From Psychrilyobacter piezotolerans (GTDB lineage Bacteria > Fusobacteriota > Fusobacteriia > Fusobacteriales > Fusobacteriaceae), in NCBI RefSeq assembly GCF_003391055.1, contig NZ_QUAJ01000002.1, forward strand, positions 1-64,000: a DNA stretch of 64,000 bases. Reading direction: 5' to 3'. Both the position numbers and the translations under genes were made by a program. Below the pieces are notes generated by a model. The model saw only the letters and a list, made by a program, of their open reading frames with translations. It ran no database searches and had not been told where the DNA came from. This document shows positions 24,788 to 33,183 of the stretch, one piece after another (positions within the stretch are counted from its first letter, which is position 1; every line of letters begins with the position of its first letter).

Positions 24788-25363
24788 TTATTCCATATTC
24801 ATAAAATAATGTTTTGCTTTCACTGAATAATCCCATCCTGACCATATAGTCAAAATTACAGAAGGTAACATTATCCAAATATTTAAATTAATACCCAATA
24901 CTTCGATCTGTGTTACTCCCAATATCATTATTATCACTATCCCTACCATCTGAGCAGTCGTCTTATATTTCCCCAGGTTCCCAGCAGGAATAACCTCTCC
25001 ATTGGCGGCTGCCAATGACCTGATACCACTGATCAGGAATTCACGAGCCAGGACAACTATAGATATCCATGATGGTAAAAAGCCAACTTCTACAAATACC
25101 ACCAATGCTGATATAACTAATATCTTATCTGCCAAGGGATCCATCAGCTTTCCAAAATCTGTAATCATATTATTTTTTCTAGCTATATATCCATCTAAAA
25201 AATCTGTAATAGATGCTATCGTAAACAACCCTAAAGCTATCATTCTGTATATAAATCCATTATCTCCATCAGATATTCCTAGAAAATAAATAAATGGAAC
25301 TGCTAAAACCATCCTTGCCATGGTTAATTTATTAGGCATATTCATACGCATCTTCATCTTCAT
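24788..25363 (-). CDS. pgsA: CDP-diacylglycerol--glycerol-3-phosphate 3-phosphatidyltransferase
   Basis: 191 residues, about five membrane helices. The CDP-alcohol phosphotransferase motif is intact as DFLDGYIAR followed by GKLMDPLADK (D-x2-DG-x2-AR-x8-G-x3-D-x3-D, about residues 63-85). It makes phosphatidylglycerol phosphate. The frame opens with several Met codons (MKMKMRMNM); the AGGAGG site is only 1 nt from the first ATG but 7 nt from the second (25357), which is the likelier start. It follows rimO by 12 bp. Confidence 0.95.
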   Translation of the reverse strand: MKMKMRMNMPNKLTMARMVLAVPFIYFLGISDGDNGFIYRMIALGLFTIASITDFLDGYIARKNNMITDFGKLMDPLADKILVISALVVFVEVGFLPSWISIVVLAREFLISGIRSLAAANGEVIPAGNLGKYKTTAQMVGIVIIMILGVTQIEVLGINLNIWIMLPSVILTIWSGWDYSVKAKHYFMNME

Positions 25364-25375
25364 TCCTCCTAAAGC

Positions 25376-26716
25376 TTAGTTAACTTCATTTGCTACTATG
25401 GGCCCTAACAGGTCATAATTGAAGTTCTGTTCTACTTTCACTTTCACTATCTCCCCTGGTTTAGCAGTCCCGTCATTGGTTAAAACTTTACCATCTATCT
25501 CCAGAGCCTGTCCTCTTGTTCTTCCTTCCAGCATATATTCGGATTCTTCCGATACACCGTCTATCATCACTTCTATCTCTTTTCCCAAGAATGATCTGTT
25601 CTTCGCTTCTGCAATCTCAGCTTGTAAATTGGTAAGTTCTACCCATCTTCTATGTTTTGTATCTTCATCCACTTGGTTTTCCATATCATAGGCTACTGTA
25701 TCTTCTTCTCTTGAATATTTAAAGGCACCAATATAATCAAATTTAAATTCTTCTACAAAATCCTTTAATTCCTGGAAATCATCTTCTGTTTCACCTGGGA
25801 ATCCCACTATTAGAGAAGTTCTAAATGTAGCATCTGGAATCTCTCTTCTGATCTTACGTAACAACTCTTTAGAAGCATCTCCAGATATGGCTCTTTTCAT
25901 CCCTTGCAGCATAGAATCAGATACATGCTGAATGGGGATATCAAAGTAATTACACACTTTTTCTTCCGTCTTCATAACTTCTATAAGTTCATCAGTTACT
26001 GAATTAGGGAACATATAGTATGTCCTGATCCATTTTAAGTCCTCTATCTTAGCTAACTCTTTCATTAGGTCAGGCAAGGCTTTTTTCTTGTATAGATCCA
26101 GTCCATATTCAGTAGTTTCCTGAGCTAATAAGTTTATCTCCCTAACACCATTTGCCACTAACCTCTCAGCTTCTACTACGATATCTTCAATAGTCCTGCT
26201 ACGAAGATTTCCACGTAAACTAGGGATGATACAGTAAGTACATCTTCTATTACACCCTTCTGCTATCTTCAGGTACGCAGTATGCGGGAAAGTTGTGATT
26301 ATTCTTTCCGTTTGAGCATTGGCCAAGAAATCTAAAGATTCACTTCTAATAACCCTTTTATCTGCTAATATCTCGTCGATTACTTCCTCTATCTTATCTA
26401 CGTCACCAGTCCCTATTATCGCATCTACTTCCGGCATCTCTGCCAACAGTTCATCGGCATATCTTTCCGCCAGGCAGCCAGCTACAATTATCTTCTTTAA
26501 TTTCCCACTTCTTTTATGCTCTGCTACTTCTAATATACTTTGAATAGATTCCTCTTTGGCATCACCAATGAATCCACAAGTATTTATGATACAAAGATCT
26601 GCGTCCTCCACCTCTGTAGTGATCTCAAATCCTTTTTTATTTACTAATATTCCTAAATAATGTTCTGTGTCTACTAGGTTTTTACTACAACCTAAAGTTA
26701 TAACGGCTAATTTCAT
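25376..26716 (-). CDS. rimO: Ribosomal protein S12 methylthiotransferase
   Basis: 446 residues in the three-part methylthiotransferase layout: N-terminal MTTase domain (LGCSKNLVDTEHYLG near 8, with Cys10, and further cysteines in INTCGF and VAGCLAERY), a radical-SAM domain with CNRRCTYCIIP (~155-165), and a C-terminal TRAM domain. The start LGCSKNLVD separates RimO from MiaB. It methylthiolates an Asp of ribosomal protein S12. It heads a run with pgsA and yggT. Confidence 0.96.
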   Translation of the reverse strand: MKLAVITLGCSKNLVDTEHYLGILVNKKGFEITTEVEDADLCIINTCGFIGDAKEESIQSILEVAEHKRSGKLKKIIVAGCLAERYADELLAEMPEVDAIIGTGDVDKIEEVIDEILADKRVIRSESLDFLANAQTERIITTFPHTAYLKIAEGCNRRCTYCIIPSLRGNLRSRTIEDIVVEAERLVANGVREINLLAQETTEYGLDLYKKKALPDLMKELAKIEDLKWIRTYYMFPNSVTDELIEVMKTEEKVCNYFDIPIQHVSDSMLQGMKRAISGDASKELLRKIRREIPDATFRTSLIVGFPGETEDDFQELKDFVEEFKFDYIGAFKYSREEDTVAYDMENQVDEDTKHRRWVELTNLQAEIAEAKNRSFLGKEIEVMIDGVSEESEYMLEGRTRGQALEIDGKVLTNDGTAKPGEIVKVKVEQNFNYDLLGPIVANEVN

Positions 26717-26883
26717 CTTCTACTCCTACCTTTTTTTTTGTTTAAAAACATTTTTTCACTCTTCTTTTTTTACATTTTCCATCTTTAAATTATAGCATAT
26801 TTAACTAGGAATTGCTAGAATTTCGACCTCAAGATTCCACAGATTCATCATGTGTTTTATAAGGTTTTTCAATTTTATTCTAC

Positions 26884-26927
26884 CATATGAAAAGATGAAA
26901 GGCAGCTGCCTTTCATCTTTTCATATG
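26884..26927. terminator. Perfect 44-bp palindrome after accB
   Basis: Two 22-nt arms, beginning CATATGAAAAGATGAAAGGC and meeting at GGCAG|CTGCC (26905/26906), pair without any mismatch or loop. It lies 8 bp beyond the accB stop codon, where it can act as the transcript end; no long T tract follows on the minus strand, but T-rich sequence does. Confidence 0.75.
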
Positions 26928-26934
26928 ATTCTCT

Positions 26935-27387
26935 TTATACTTCTTCTATTAAGAACAGATCGGCTCCCTTAGTTACAGGTGCTCCGTCAGTTAACACTGC
27001 TTTTACTATTCTACATCTTTTTTCTGCTTTTACTTCATTCATAAGCTTCATAGCTTCTACGATACATAGAATATCTCCAACTTCTACAATTTGTCCTTCT
27101 TTTACAAATTTGTCTGCGTCTGGAGATGGTGCACCATAAAATGTTCCTACCATAGGTGATTTTATAGAGTCATAGTTTTTCGTCTCTACCTCAGTTTTAG
27201 CTTTCTTTGCTTTTCTAGGGGCTGCCGCTACAACTCTTGGCTCTGCCACTACTTGAGTTACAGTTGCTTTTTCTATCTCTCTTTTAAGAGAAACTTTAGT
27301 TCCTTCACTCTCTAAAGTTATCTCCTCTAACCCGTATTTTTCTATATTTTCAGATAATTCCTTTATAGCTTTTACATCTATTTTCAT
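26935..27387 (-). CDS. accB: Biotin carboxyl carrier protein of acetyl-CoA carboxylase
   Basis: 150 residues when started at the ATG at 27387, which has GGAGGA 6 nt upstream; a longer frame to 27417 adds only ten residues from repeat sequence. The N-terminal part begins MKIDVKAIKELSENIEKYGL, typical of AccB; a charged Ala/Lys linker is followed by the biotinyl domain (about 75-150) with the biotin-acceptor lysine in EAMKLMN. It carries CO2 for malonyl-CoA synthesis. No accC, accA or accD gene is adjacent, unlike the common accB-accC order. It could also serve another biotin-dependent carboxylase, but the N-terminal part favours AccB. Confidence 0.9.
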   Translation of the reverse strand: MKIDVKAIKELSENIEKYGLEEITLESEGTKVSLKREIEKATVTQVVAEPRVVAAAPRKAKKAKTEVETKNYDSIKSPMVGTFYGAPSPDADKFVKEGQIVEVGDILCIVEAMKLMNEVKAEKRCRIVKAVLTDGAPVTKGADLFLIEEV

Positions 27388-27405
27388 ATTTCCTCCTGCT
27401 AATAT

Positions 27406-27431
27406 GGATAAGCACAAGGCATTACCCCTAT
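27406..27431. repeat. GGGTAAG...GTTACCC-type palindromic element, copy 2
   Basis: GGATAAGCACAAGGCATTAC with CCCTAT following matches the element at 6014-6035 with two changes. It lies between the ACT-protein gene and accB. Confidence 0.5.
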
Positions 27432-27471
27432 ATTTTTATTTGTTAATATTGCGTCATTGGCGGTTAAGCTC

Positions 27472-27918
27472 TTAATTATTCCCTATTATCCTGATCTCAC
27501 TTACACCTGGCTGTTCAGTTATTTTTTCCAACATAGTTTCTATATTTCTTAGTGAATCAGCATTAGTTCTAAGTGCCAAAGTAACCCTTGCAATTCCGTC
27601 GATAGGTATATTTTGAGTTATTGTAAGGATATTTACTCCTGAAGCTGCTATTACATTGAATATTTTAGATAACATCCCCGGCTCATCATGGAGTGCCATA
27701 TTTATATTAAATACAGTATCTTTTCCACTTTCAAAAAATGGTTTGATAAAATCTTTATATTTATAATATGTACTTCTACTTATTCCCACTCTTTTTATTG
27801 CCTCATACTTTGATATTCCCTCTTTTTGAACTATTTCATTTACCTTAATTACATTTTGAATTGAATTAGGTAAGATCCTTTTATCTACTATAAAAAATTC
27901 TCTTGATTCAGTTACCAT
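27472..27918 (-). CDS. UPF0735/PheB-like ACT domain protein
   Basis: 148 residues: an N-terminal segment with a helix-turn-helix look (KYEAIKRVGISRSTYYKYKD, about 37-56), then an ACT domain (FNINMALHDEPGMLSKIFNVIA, about 70-145). This pairing is found in the UPF0735 family (PheB in Bacillus). ACT domains bind amino acids, so an amino-acid-responsive regulator is likely, but the target is unknown; no aromatic amino acid gene is adjacent. It follows folD by 17 bp. Confidence 0.85.
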   Translation of the reverse strand: MVTESREFFIVDKRILPNSIQNVIKVNEIVQKEGISKYEAIKRVGISRSTYYKYKDFIKPFFESGKDTVFNINMALHDEPGMLSKIFNVIAASGVNILTITQNIPIDGIARVTLALRTNADSLRNIETMLEKITEQPGVSEIRIIGNN

Positions 27919-27935
27919 GTCCCCACCCCGTTAAT

Positions 27936-28784
27936 TTATATTTTTTCCATTCTTGATTTTACTGTGTTTTTCATAAGCATTGCTATTGTCATAGGGCCTA
28001 CTCCCCCTGGTACAGGTGTTATTAATGATGTTTTTTTAGATACATTTTCAAAATCTACATCTCCGCATAGTTTCCCTAAACTATTTCTATTTATGCCTAC
28101 ATCTATTACTATACTTCCCTCTTTTACCATATCTTCAGTCAAAAACTTTTCCCTTCCTATAGCCACTATCACTATATCTGCGTTTAAAGTTTTTTCCGAT
28201 AGATTTTTTGTCTTACTGTGGCATAGAGTTACAGTTGCATTTTCATTGGTCAGCATAACTGCCAATGGTTTTCCAACTATATTACTTCTGCCTACTATCA
28301 CTACGTCTTTACCATTCAGATCCAGCTCATACCTTTTTAACAATTCCATAATACCATATGGAGTGCAAGATTTAAACCCATTCTTTCCTATAACTAATTT
28401 ACCTAAATTTATTGGATGAAATCCATCTACATCTTTATTTGGTTTTATAGCTTCTATTATTTTATCTTCATCTATATGTTTTGGCAGCGGCAACTGCACT
28501 AGTATACCATCTATTTCCTCTTTATTATTTAATTCTTCGATTAATTTTAAAAGTTCCGCCTCTGTAATTTCAGAATCCAAATTATATTTTTCAGAATATA
28601 TACCCAAAGCACTGCATGTTTTTACTTTTGAATTGACATATACCTTAGATGCAGGATTTTCTCCCACAATAATTACTGCCAGACCTGGTGCTCGTTTACC
28701 ACCTTTAGTCAATTCCTCTATCTCTATCTTCATTTCTTCTTTTATCTCTGCTGATATCTTTTTACCATCTATAATTTTAATCAT
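27936..28784 (-). CDS. folD: Methylenetetrahydrofolate dehydrogenase/cyclohydrolase
   Basis: 282 residues, standard for FolD. VGENPASKVYVNSK (about 42-55, with the catalytic Lys), DGILVQLPLPKH (~95-106), GRSNIVGKPLAVML (~163-176) and PVPGGVGPMTIAMLM (~258-272) are all present. It interconverts methylene-, methenyl- and formyl-tetrahydrofolate. It overlaps the rex stop by 8 nt, and the formyl donor it makes is used by Fmt two genes upstream, so the rex-folD-fmt grouping is functionally sensible. Confidence 0.97.
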   Translation of the reverse strand: MIKIIDGKKISAEIKEEMKIEIEELTKGGKRAPGLAVIIVGENPASKVYVNSKVKTCSALGIYSEKYNLDSEITEAELLKLIEELNNKEEIDGILVQLPLPKHIDEDKIIEAIKPNKDVDGFHPINLGKLVIGKNGFKSCTPYGIMELLKRYELDLNGKDVVIVGRSNIVGKPLAVMLTNENATVTLCHSKTKNLSEKTLNADIVIVAIGREKFLTEDMVKEGSIVIDVGINRNSLGKLCGDVDFENVSKKTSLITPVPGGVGPMTIAMLMKNTVKSRMEKI

Positions 28785-29424
28785 TGTTTATTACCTGCTC
28801 CTTCCAGTAATTTAATTCCTGTAACTTAGCATATAGATCTATATTTTGTACTGCAATATGATCAGGTACCTCTAAATTTATTGGTGCAAAATTTAAAATC
28901 GATTTAACTCCTGCTTCCACCAATAGTGTAGCCATTTGCTGGGCTACTTTTTTAGGTACTGTTAAGATTGCTACATCTACCTTGTCTTTAGACTGTAAAA
29001 AGTATGGAATCTCCTTTACATCTCTGATCTTGATCCCTTTCATCTCAGTTCCAATCTTGGTGTCAGAATTATCAAAAACCCCTATTATATTGAAGCTTTC
29101 CTTGGTAAATTCAGGTTCTGAAACCAAAGCTCCTCCAAGTCTTCCTGCTCCTATAACTATTATATTATTCGTTTTGTGCACTCCTAATATTCTTTCGATA
29201 TCGCTATAAAGAGTTCTGATTTGGTAACCCTTTCCTCTTATGCCAAATTCACCAAAATTAGACAGATCTTTTCTAATCTGAGCTGCTGTGAATCCCATTT
29301 TAAGCGCTAACTCCTCTGACGATATATAATCTTCAGGTGATAAATTTTCTAAACATCTCAAATATTTAGTCAATCTCTCTATCACCCTTGAGGATATCCC
29401 ATTTCTTTTTTCTTTTATAATCAC
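28777..29424 (-). CDS. rex: Redox-sensing transcriptional repressor Rex
   Basis: 215 residues starting at a GTG with an AGGGGG site. An N-terminal winged helix (ERLTKYLRCLENL ... MGFTAAQIRKDLSNFGEFGIRGKGY, about 17-70) is followed by a Rossmann domain binding NADH (VIGAGRLGGALV, about 92-103) and a C-terminal swapped helix. Rex represses fermentative and respiratory genes until NADH rises. Candidate targets such as the NADH oxidase at 63450 lie in the window, but I could not identify a Rex operator with confidence. Confidence 0.96.
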   Translation of the reverse strand: MIIKEKRNGISSRVIERLTKYLRCLENLSPEDYISSEELALKMGFTAAQIRKDLSNFGEFGIRGKGYQIRTLYSDIERILGVHKTNNIIVIGAGRLGGALVSEPEFTKESFNIIGVFDNSDTKIGTEMKGIKIRDVKEIPYFLQSKDKVDVAILTVPKKVAQQMATLLVEAGVKSILNFAPINLEVPDHIAVQNIDLYAKLQELNYWKEQVINND

Positions 29425-29434
29425 TCGTTTCCCC

Positions 29435-30388
29435 CTATAATTGAATTACTTTACTGCCTATACTAAATTTTTCCCCCACTTTAATATAGTTTCCATTCAC
29501 TAAATCCGCTCCAGTCATTACCCTTTTATTTTCAGGCTTTATACTGGTTATTATTAAACTTCCATCCAATACCTTTATAATCGGGCCTTTTCCTTTAACC
29601 AGGTCCACCACTTCTCCAAATTCACCATCATAGACCCTGTCGTATTTTTCTACAAAATATATTTTGTATAATTTTTCATTACAGAATGAATATGCAGATG
29701 GAAACGGATTTAATCCCCTTACAAAATTATATACCCTTTCCATGGAATGATCCCAGTGTATCTCACATTCCTCTTTTTTGATAGGTTTAACAAAAGTTAC
29801 CTTGGTCTCATCTTGGGGAGTTCTAGTGGCAACTCCGCTTTCTATCATATTTACAGCTTTTAACAGGGCTTCGCTTCCTATTACAGCCAGTCTATCGTGC
29901 AGATCCTCCAGTGTATCCATTTCATCTATCGGTGTTTTAGCCTGTAAGATTATATCCCCGGCATCCAATTCCTTCACTATATCCATTATAGTGACCCCAC
30001 TTTCCTTCTCACCATTTATTATGGCAGCATGGATTGGAGCAGCCCCTCTATATTTAGGCAGGAGTGATGAATGTACATTGATTATCCCCTTTTCAGGAAT
30101 ATCTATCAATTCCTGGGGTAATATCTTACCATAGGCCACTACTACGATAAGGTCAGGATTTAATTCTTTTACCAATTTTATCGTTTCCTCTTTCTTTACT
30201 GAATTAGGCTGGTATACAGGGATATCATTATCTAATCCGTATTGTTTAATCGGGTTAAACTTTATTTTTTTCCCCCTGCTGTTAGGTTTATCTATCTTGG
30301 TAAAAATCCCAATAACATCATGATTTTCATCCAGTGTTTTAAGTGAATTTAATGCAAATTCAGGTGTTCCCATAAATAATATTCTCAA
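29435..30388 (-). CDS. fmt: Methionyl-tRNA formyltransferase
   Basis: 317 residues beginning at a TTG (LRILFMGTPEFA) with GGAG 7 nt upstream. The N-terminal domain carries the formyltetrahydrofolate site with SSLLPKYRGAAPIHAAII (~108-125) and ELDAGDI; the C-terminal beta-barrel domain begins about residue 205. It formylates initiator tRNA. Def, whose product removes the formyl group, is the next gene upstream, separated by a repeat-bearing 134-bp gap. Confidence 0.96.
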   Translation of the reverse strand: MRILFMGTPEFALNSLKTLDENHDVIGIFTKIDKPNSRGKKIKFNPIKQYGLDNDIPVYQPNSVKKEETIKLVKELNPDLIVVVAYGKILPQELIDIPEKGIINVHSSLLPKYRGAAPIHAAIINGEKESGVTIMDIVKELDAGDIILQAKTPIDEMDTLEDLHDRLAVIGSEALLKAVNMIESGVATRTPQDETKVTFVKPIKKEECEIHWDHSMERVYNFVRGLNPFPSAYSFCNEKLYKIYFVEKYDRVYDGEFGEVVDLVKGKGPIIKVLDGSLIITSIKPENKRVMTGADLVNGNYIKVGEKFSIGSKVIQL

Positions 30389-30415
30389 ATTATTTCTCCT
30401 TTATTACTTTTCTTT

Positions 30416-30458
30416 ACTCTTCTTTTCTATGGTTTCTCTTCTCAAACGAAACCAAAGC
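30416..30458. repeat. Dispersed palindromic element, family A, copy 5 (reverse orientation)
   Basis: Read on the minus strand: CTTTGGTTTCGTTTGAGAAG then AGAAACCATAGAAAAGAAG. It lies in the def-fmt gap, and a further partial stem (CGATAGTTTTC...GAAAACGACAA) follows to about 30505. Confidence 0.6.
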
Positions 30459-30522
30459 TAAGTATTCTAGCGATAGTTTTCTTTGTATTTAAGAGAAAAC
30501 GACAACAAGGAAAGAGTTATTT

Positions 30523-31035
30523 TTATTTTCCTAATTTTTTCAATGTTTCTTTTTTCATATTCACTAATTTTTTACTTACTAATCTTTTAGCCACAGGTGC
30601 TATCTTATCTACAAATAGAATTCCTTCTAGATGATCGTTTTCATGCTGGAACGCACGAGCCCAGAGGTCTTCTAACTCCTCTTCCACACTTTCACCGTTT
30701 TCATTTAAATATCTCACTTTTAAACTTTCAGGTCTCTTTACTTTCTTATGTATCCCGGGAACACTCAGACATCCTTCCTCATGGTCTACACAATGTTTGG
30801 AATATTCGATAAATTCAGGGTTGATTACCTTTTTAACTACCCCTTCCTCTGCTTCTACTACAAACATCCTCAAATTAATTCCTACCTGGGGAGCAGCTAA
30901 TCCTATCCCGCTTATATCCCTCATAGTTTCTACCATTCCATCCAATATTTCCCTGATATCATCATCAATTTTTTCCACTTCTTTGTTTTTATCCCTAAGT
31001 ACCGGGTCTCCATATGTTCTTATCTCAAAAATCAT
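30523..31035 (-). CDS. def: Peptide deformylase
   Basis: 170 residues with all three deformylase motifs: GIGLAAPQVG (~43-52), EEGCLSVPG (~88-96, metal Cys) and QHENDHLEGILF (~130-141, HExxH metal site). It removes the formyl group from nascent proteins. It lies 11 bp downstream of priA and precedes fmt, the reverse of the more usual def-fmt adjacency without a gap. Confidence 0.97.
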   Translation of the reverse strand: MIFEIRTYGDPVLRDKNKEVEKIDDDIREILDGMVETMRDISGIGLAAPQVGINLRMFVVEAEEGVVKKVINPEFIEYSKHCVDHEEGCLSVPGIHKKVKRPESLKVRYLNENGESVEEELEDLWARAFQHENDHLEGILFVDKIAPVAKRLVSKKLVNMKKETLKKLGK

Positions 31036-31046
31036 TTTTTCACCTC

Positions 31047-33176
31047 TTACATTAAATTTATAGGATCTACATCCACTATTATTCTATATTTATTGTTTTT
31101 AAATTTTAGCACAGTTTCTGCTATCTTTCCCTTTAATCTGTTTATCTCATGACGGCTTCCCTTTATAAATATCTGACACCTGTAGTTCCCGCCCATCTTA
31201 TAGATTGGGGGAGCCATAGGCCCATACATCTCCAAAGTATCTTTTTTTATCTCTTTATAAAACTCACCGGTATATTCTTCTAATCCTTTTTCTTCCTTAG
31301 AGGATATGATAATATTTATTATCCGAGAAAATGGGGGATAGCTCAAGATCCTTCTGTTTTCTATTTCCTCTTCATAGAACCCTTCATAATCATTACTTAT
31401 AATCTTTTGGATTACATAGTTATCAGGCTGGTATGTCTGGACTATTACTTCTCCTTTTTTTTCAGCCCGGCCTGCCCGGCCTGCCGCCTGACTCACCAGC
31501 TGGAAAGTTTTTTCCCCGGCTCTAAAATCCGGAAAATTTAATATACTGTCGGAATTTATTATTCCTACAAGGGTCACTTCGGGAAAATGAAATCCTTTGG
31601 ATATCATCTGCGTTCCGACCATTATCTTATATTTTTTATTTAAAAAATCAGAATATATCCTGTTGTGGGAATCTCTGGTTTTTGTAGTTTCCGAGTCTAC
31701 ACGCAAAATAGGCAGATCAAAGAGTTCATTTAACTCCGATTCCACCCTCTCTGTACCCTTCCCTGAAAACTTCAATGACTTTTCCTTACAGTTGCTGCAG
31801 GTATTGGAATATCTTTTGGTATACTCACAATAATTACACTTATAAAGACCATCTTTTTTATAATAACTGAGAGATATGGAGCAATGGGGGCAGGTCTCTA
31901 TATGCCCGCATTCATGGCATTGGACAAAGGTTGAATACCCCTTTCTGTTGAGGAGGAGCATTATCTGCTCGTCTTTTCTCAGCCTTCCAGCCATATGATC
32001 TATCAGGTCTTCACTGAAAAAATCATTTTTTTCGCCCTTCATATCCACTAATTTCATATCTGGTTCAATTGCCTTCCCATACCTTTTTTTCAATTCCAAC
32101 AATTGAAATACTCCCTGGGCAGCATGATAATAGGATTCTATAGATGGTGTGGCTGACCCTAGGAGTACCTTAGCTCCCTCTATCTCTGCTCTTTTTATGG
32201 CTACATATTTTGCATTGTATCTGGGATTACTATCCTGCTTATAGGTGCCCTCATGCTCCTCATCAATTATGATATATTTAAGATCTTTTACAGGGGCAAA
32301 GATTGCAGACCGCACTCCTAACACAACCCTTTTTTTACCAGAATAGATGTCTTTCCACTCGCCAGCCCTTTCTTTTGCTGTTAGTCTGCTGTGTAAAATT
32401 GCAATTTCATCAAACTCACGTTTAAATCTATCTACCATTTGAGGAGTAAGGGAGATCTCAGGAACTAAAAATATAGCTCCTCCCTCCCTTTCCAATGCAT
32501 CTTTTACAAGCTCAATATATACCTCTGTTTTTCCGGAACCAGTTATCCCTTTTAAAAGATAGTATCTTTTGGTTCCTTCTAATATTTTATTTTTTACCTC
32601 TGCCTGCTCCGCAGTCAGGTGTGATTTTTTTCTAGTGTATCTATATTTTATACTATTTTCTTCATTTTTTAAATACTTATTTTCTTTAATTGTATTATTT
32701 TCTAATACAACTTGAGATTTTATGAACTTATCCAGTAGTTTTTTACCAAATTTTTGTACCATTGTAGTTTTAGCAGCTGTCTGTTTTTTAGTAATATAGT
32801 CTATAAATTCCCTTTCATTTTCATCCATGGGTATAATTGATTTATTGAAAATAATTCTTTTGCTATAGGAAATTTTTATGTCTTTAGGCCTTGACACTCC
32901 TATAATATCTCCAAAATTACAGAGATAATAATTTTTTATCCATAGAAAAAGGTCTATTAATTCCACAGAATAAGATACCTGCTCATCTACCTGACCGAGA
33001 ATTTCACTTATTTTAAACTCATGGCCGATAGATTTATCCTCATATAGGATTACCCCGACTTTCTTAGTCCTCCTGAAATTTATCCAGACATGATCTCCTA
33101 CCTTATATTTTTTGTCTCTATCCCAATAGGTGTAAAAACCATTTTCTACTCCCTCTACATATAATACATAGTTCAT
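31047..33176 (-). CDS. priA: Primosomal protein N' (replication restart helicase)
   Basis: 709 residues, near the usual 730. An N-terminal DNA-binding domain (~1-180) is followed by a superfamily 2 helicase core with Walker A GITGSGKTEVY (~213-223), DEEHEGTYKQ, and GSATPS, a zinc-binding insertion with eight cysteines (CHECGHIETCPHC ... CNYCEY ... CSNC, ~420-465), and QAAGRAGRAEK. PriA reloads DnaB at stalled forks. It is 7 bp after the penicillin-binding protein gene. Confidence 0.97.
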   Translation of the reverse strand: MNYVLYVEGVENGFYTYWDRDKKYKVGDHVWINFRRTKKVGVILYEDKSIGHEFKISEILGQVDEQVSYSVELIDLFLWIKNYYLCNFGDIIGVSRPKDIKISYSKRIIFNKSIIPMDENEREFIDYITKKQTAAKTTMVQKFGKKLLDKFIKSQVVLENNTIKENKYLKNEENSIKYRYTRKKSHLTAEQAEVKNKILEGTKRYYLLKGITGSGKTEVYIELVKDALEREGGAIFLVPEISLTPQMVDRFKREFDEIAILHSRLTAKERAGEWKDIYSGKKRVVLGVRSAIFAPVKDLKYIIIDEEHEGTYKQDSNPRYNAKYVAIKRAEIEGAKVLLGSATPSIESYYHAAQGVFQLLELKKRYGKAIEPDMKLVDMKGEKNDFFSEDLIDHMAGRLRKDEQIMLLLNRKGYSTFVQCHECGHIETCPHCSISLSYYKKDGLYKCNYCEYTKRYSNTCSNCKEKSLKFSGKGTERVESELNELFDLPILRVDSETTKTRDSHNRIYSDFLNKKYKIMVGTQMISKGFHFPEVTLVGIINSDSILNFPDFRAGEKTFQLVSQAAGRAGRAEKKGEVIVQTYQPDNYVIQKIISNDYEGFYEEEIENRRILSYPPFSRIINIIISSKEEKGLEEYTGEFYKEIKKDTLEMYGPMAPPIYKMGGNYRCQIFIKGSRHEINRLKGKIAETVLKFKNNKYRIIVDVDPINLM

Positions 33177-33183
33177 AATATCA

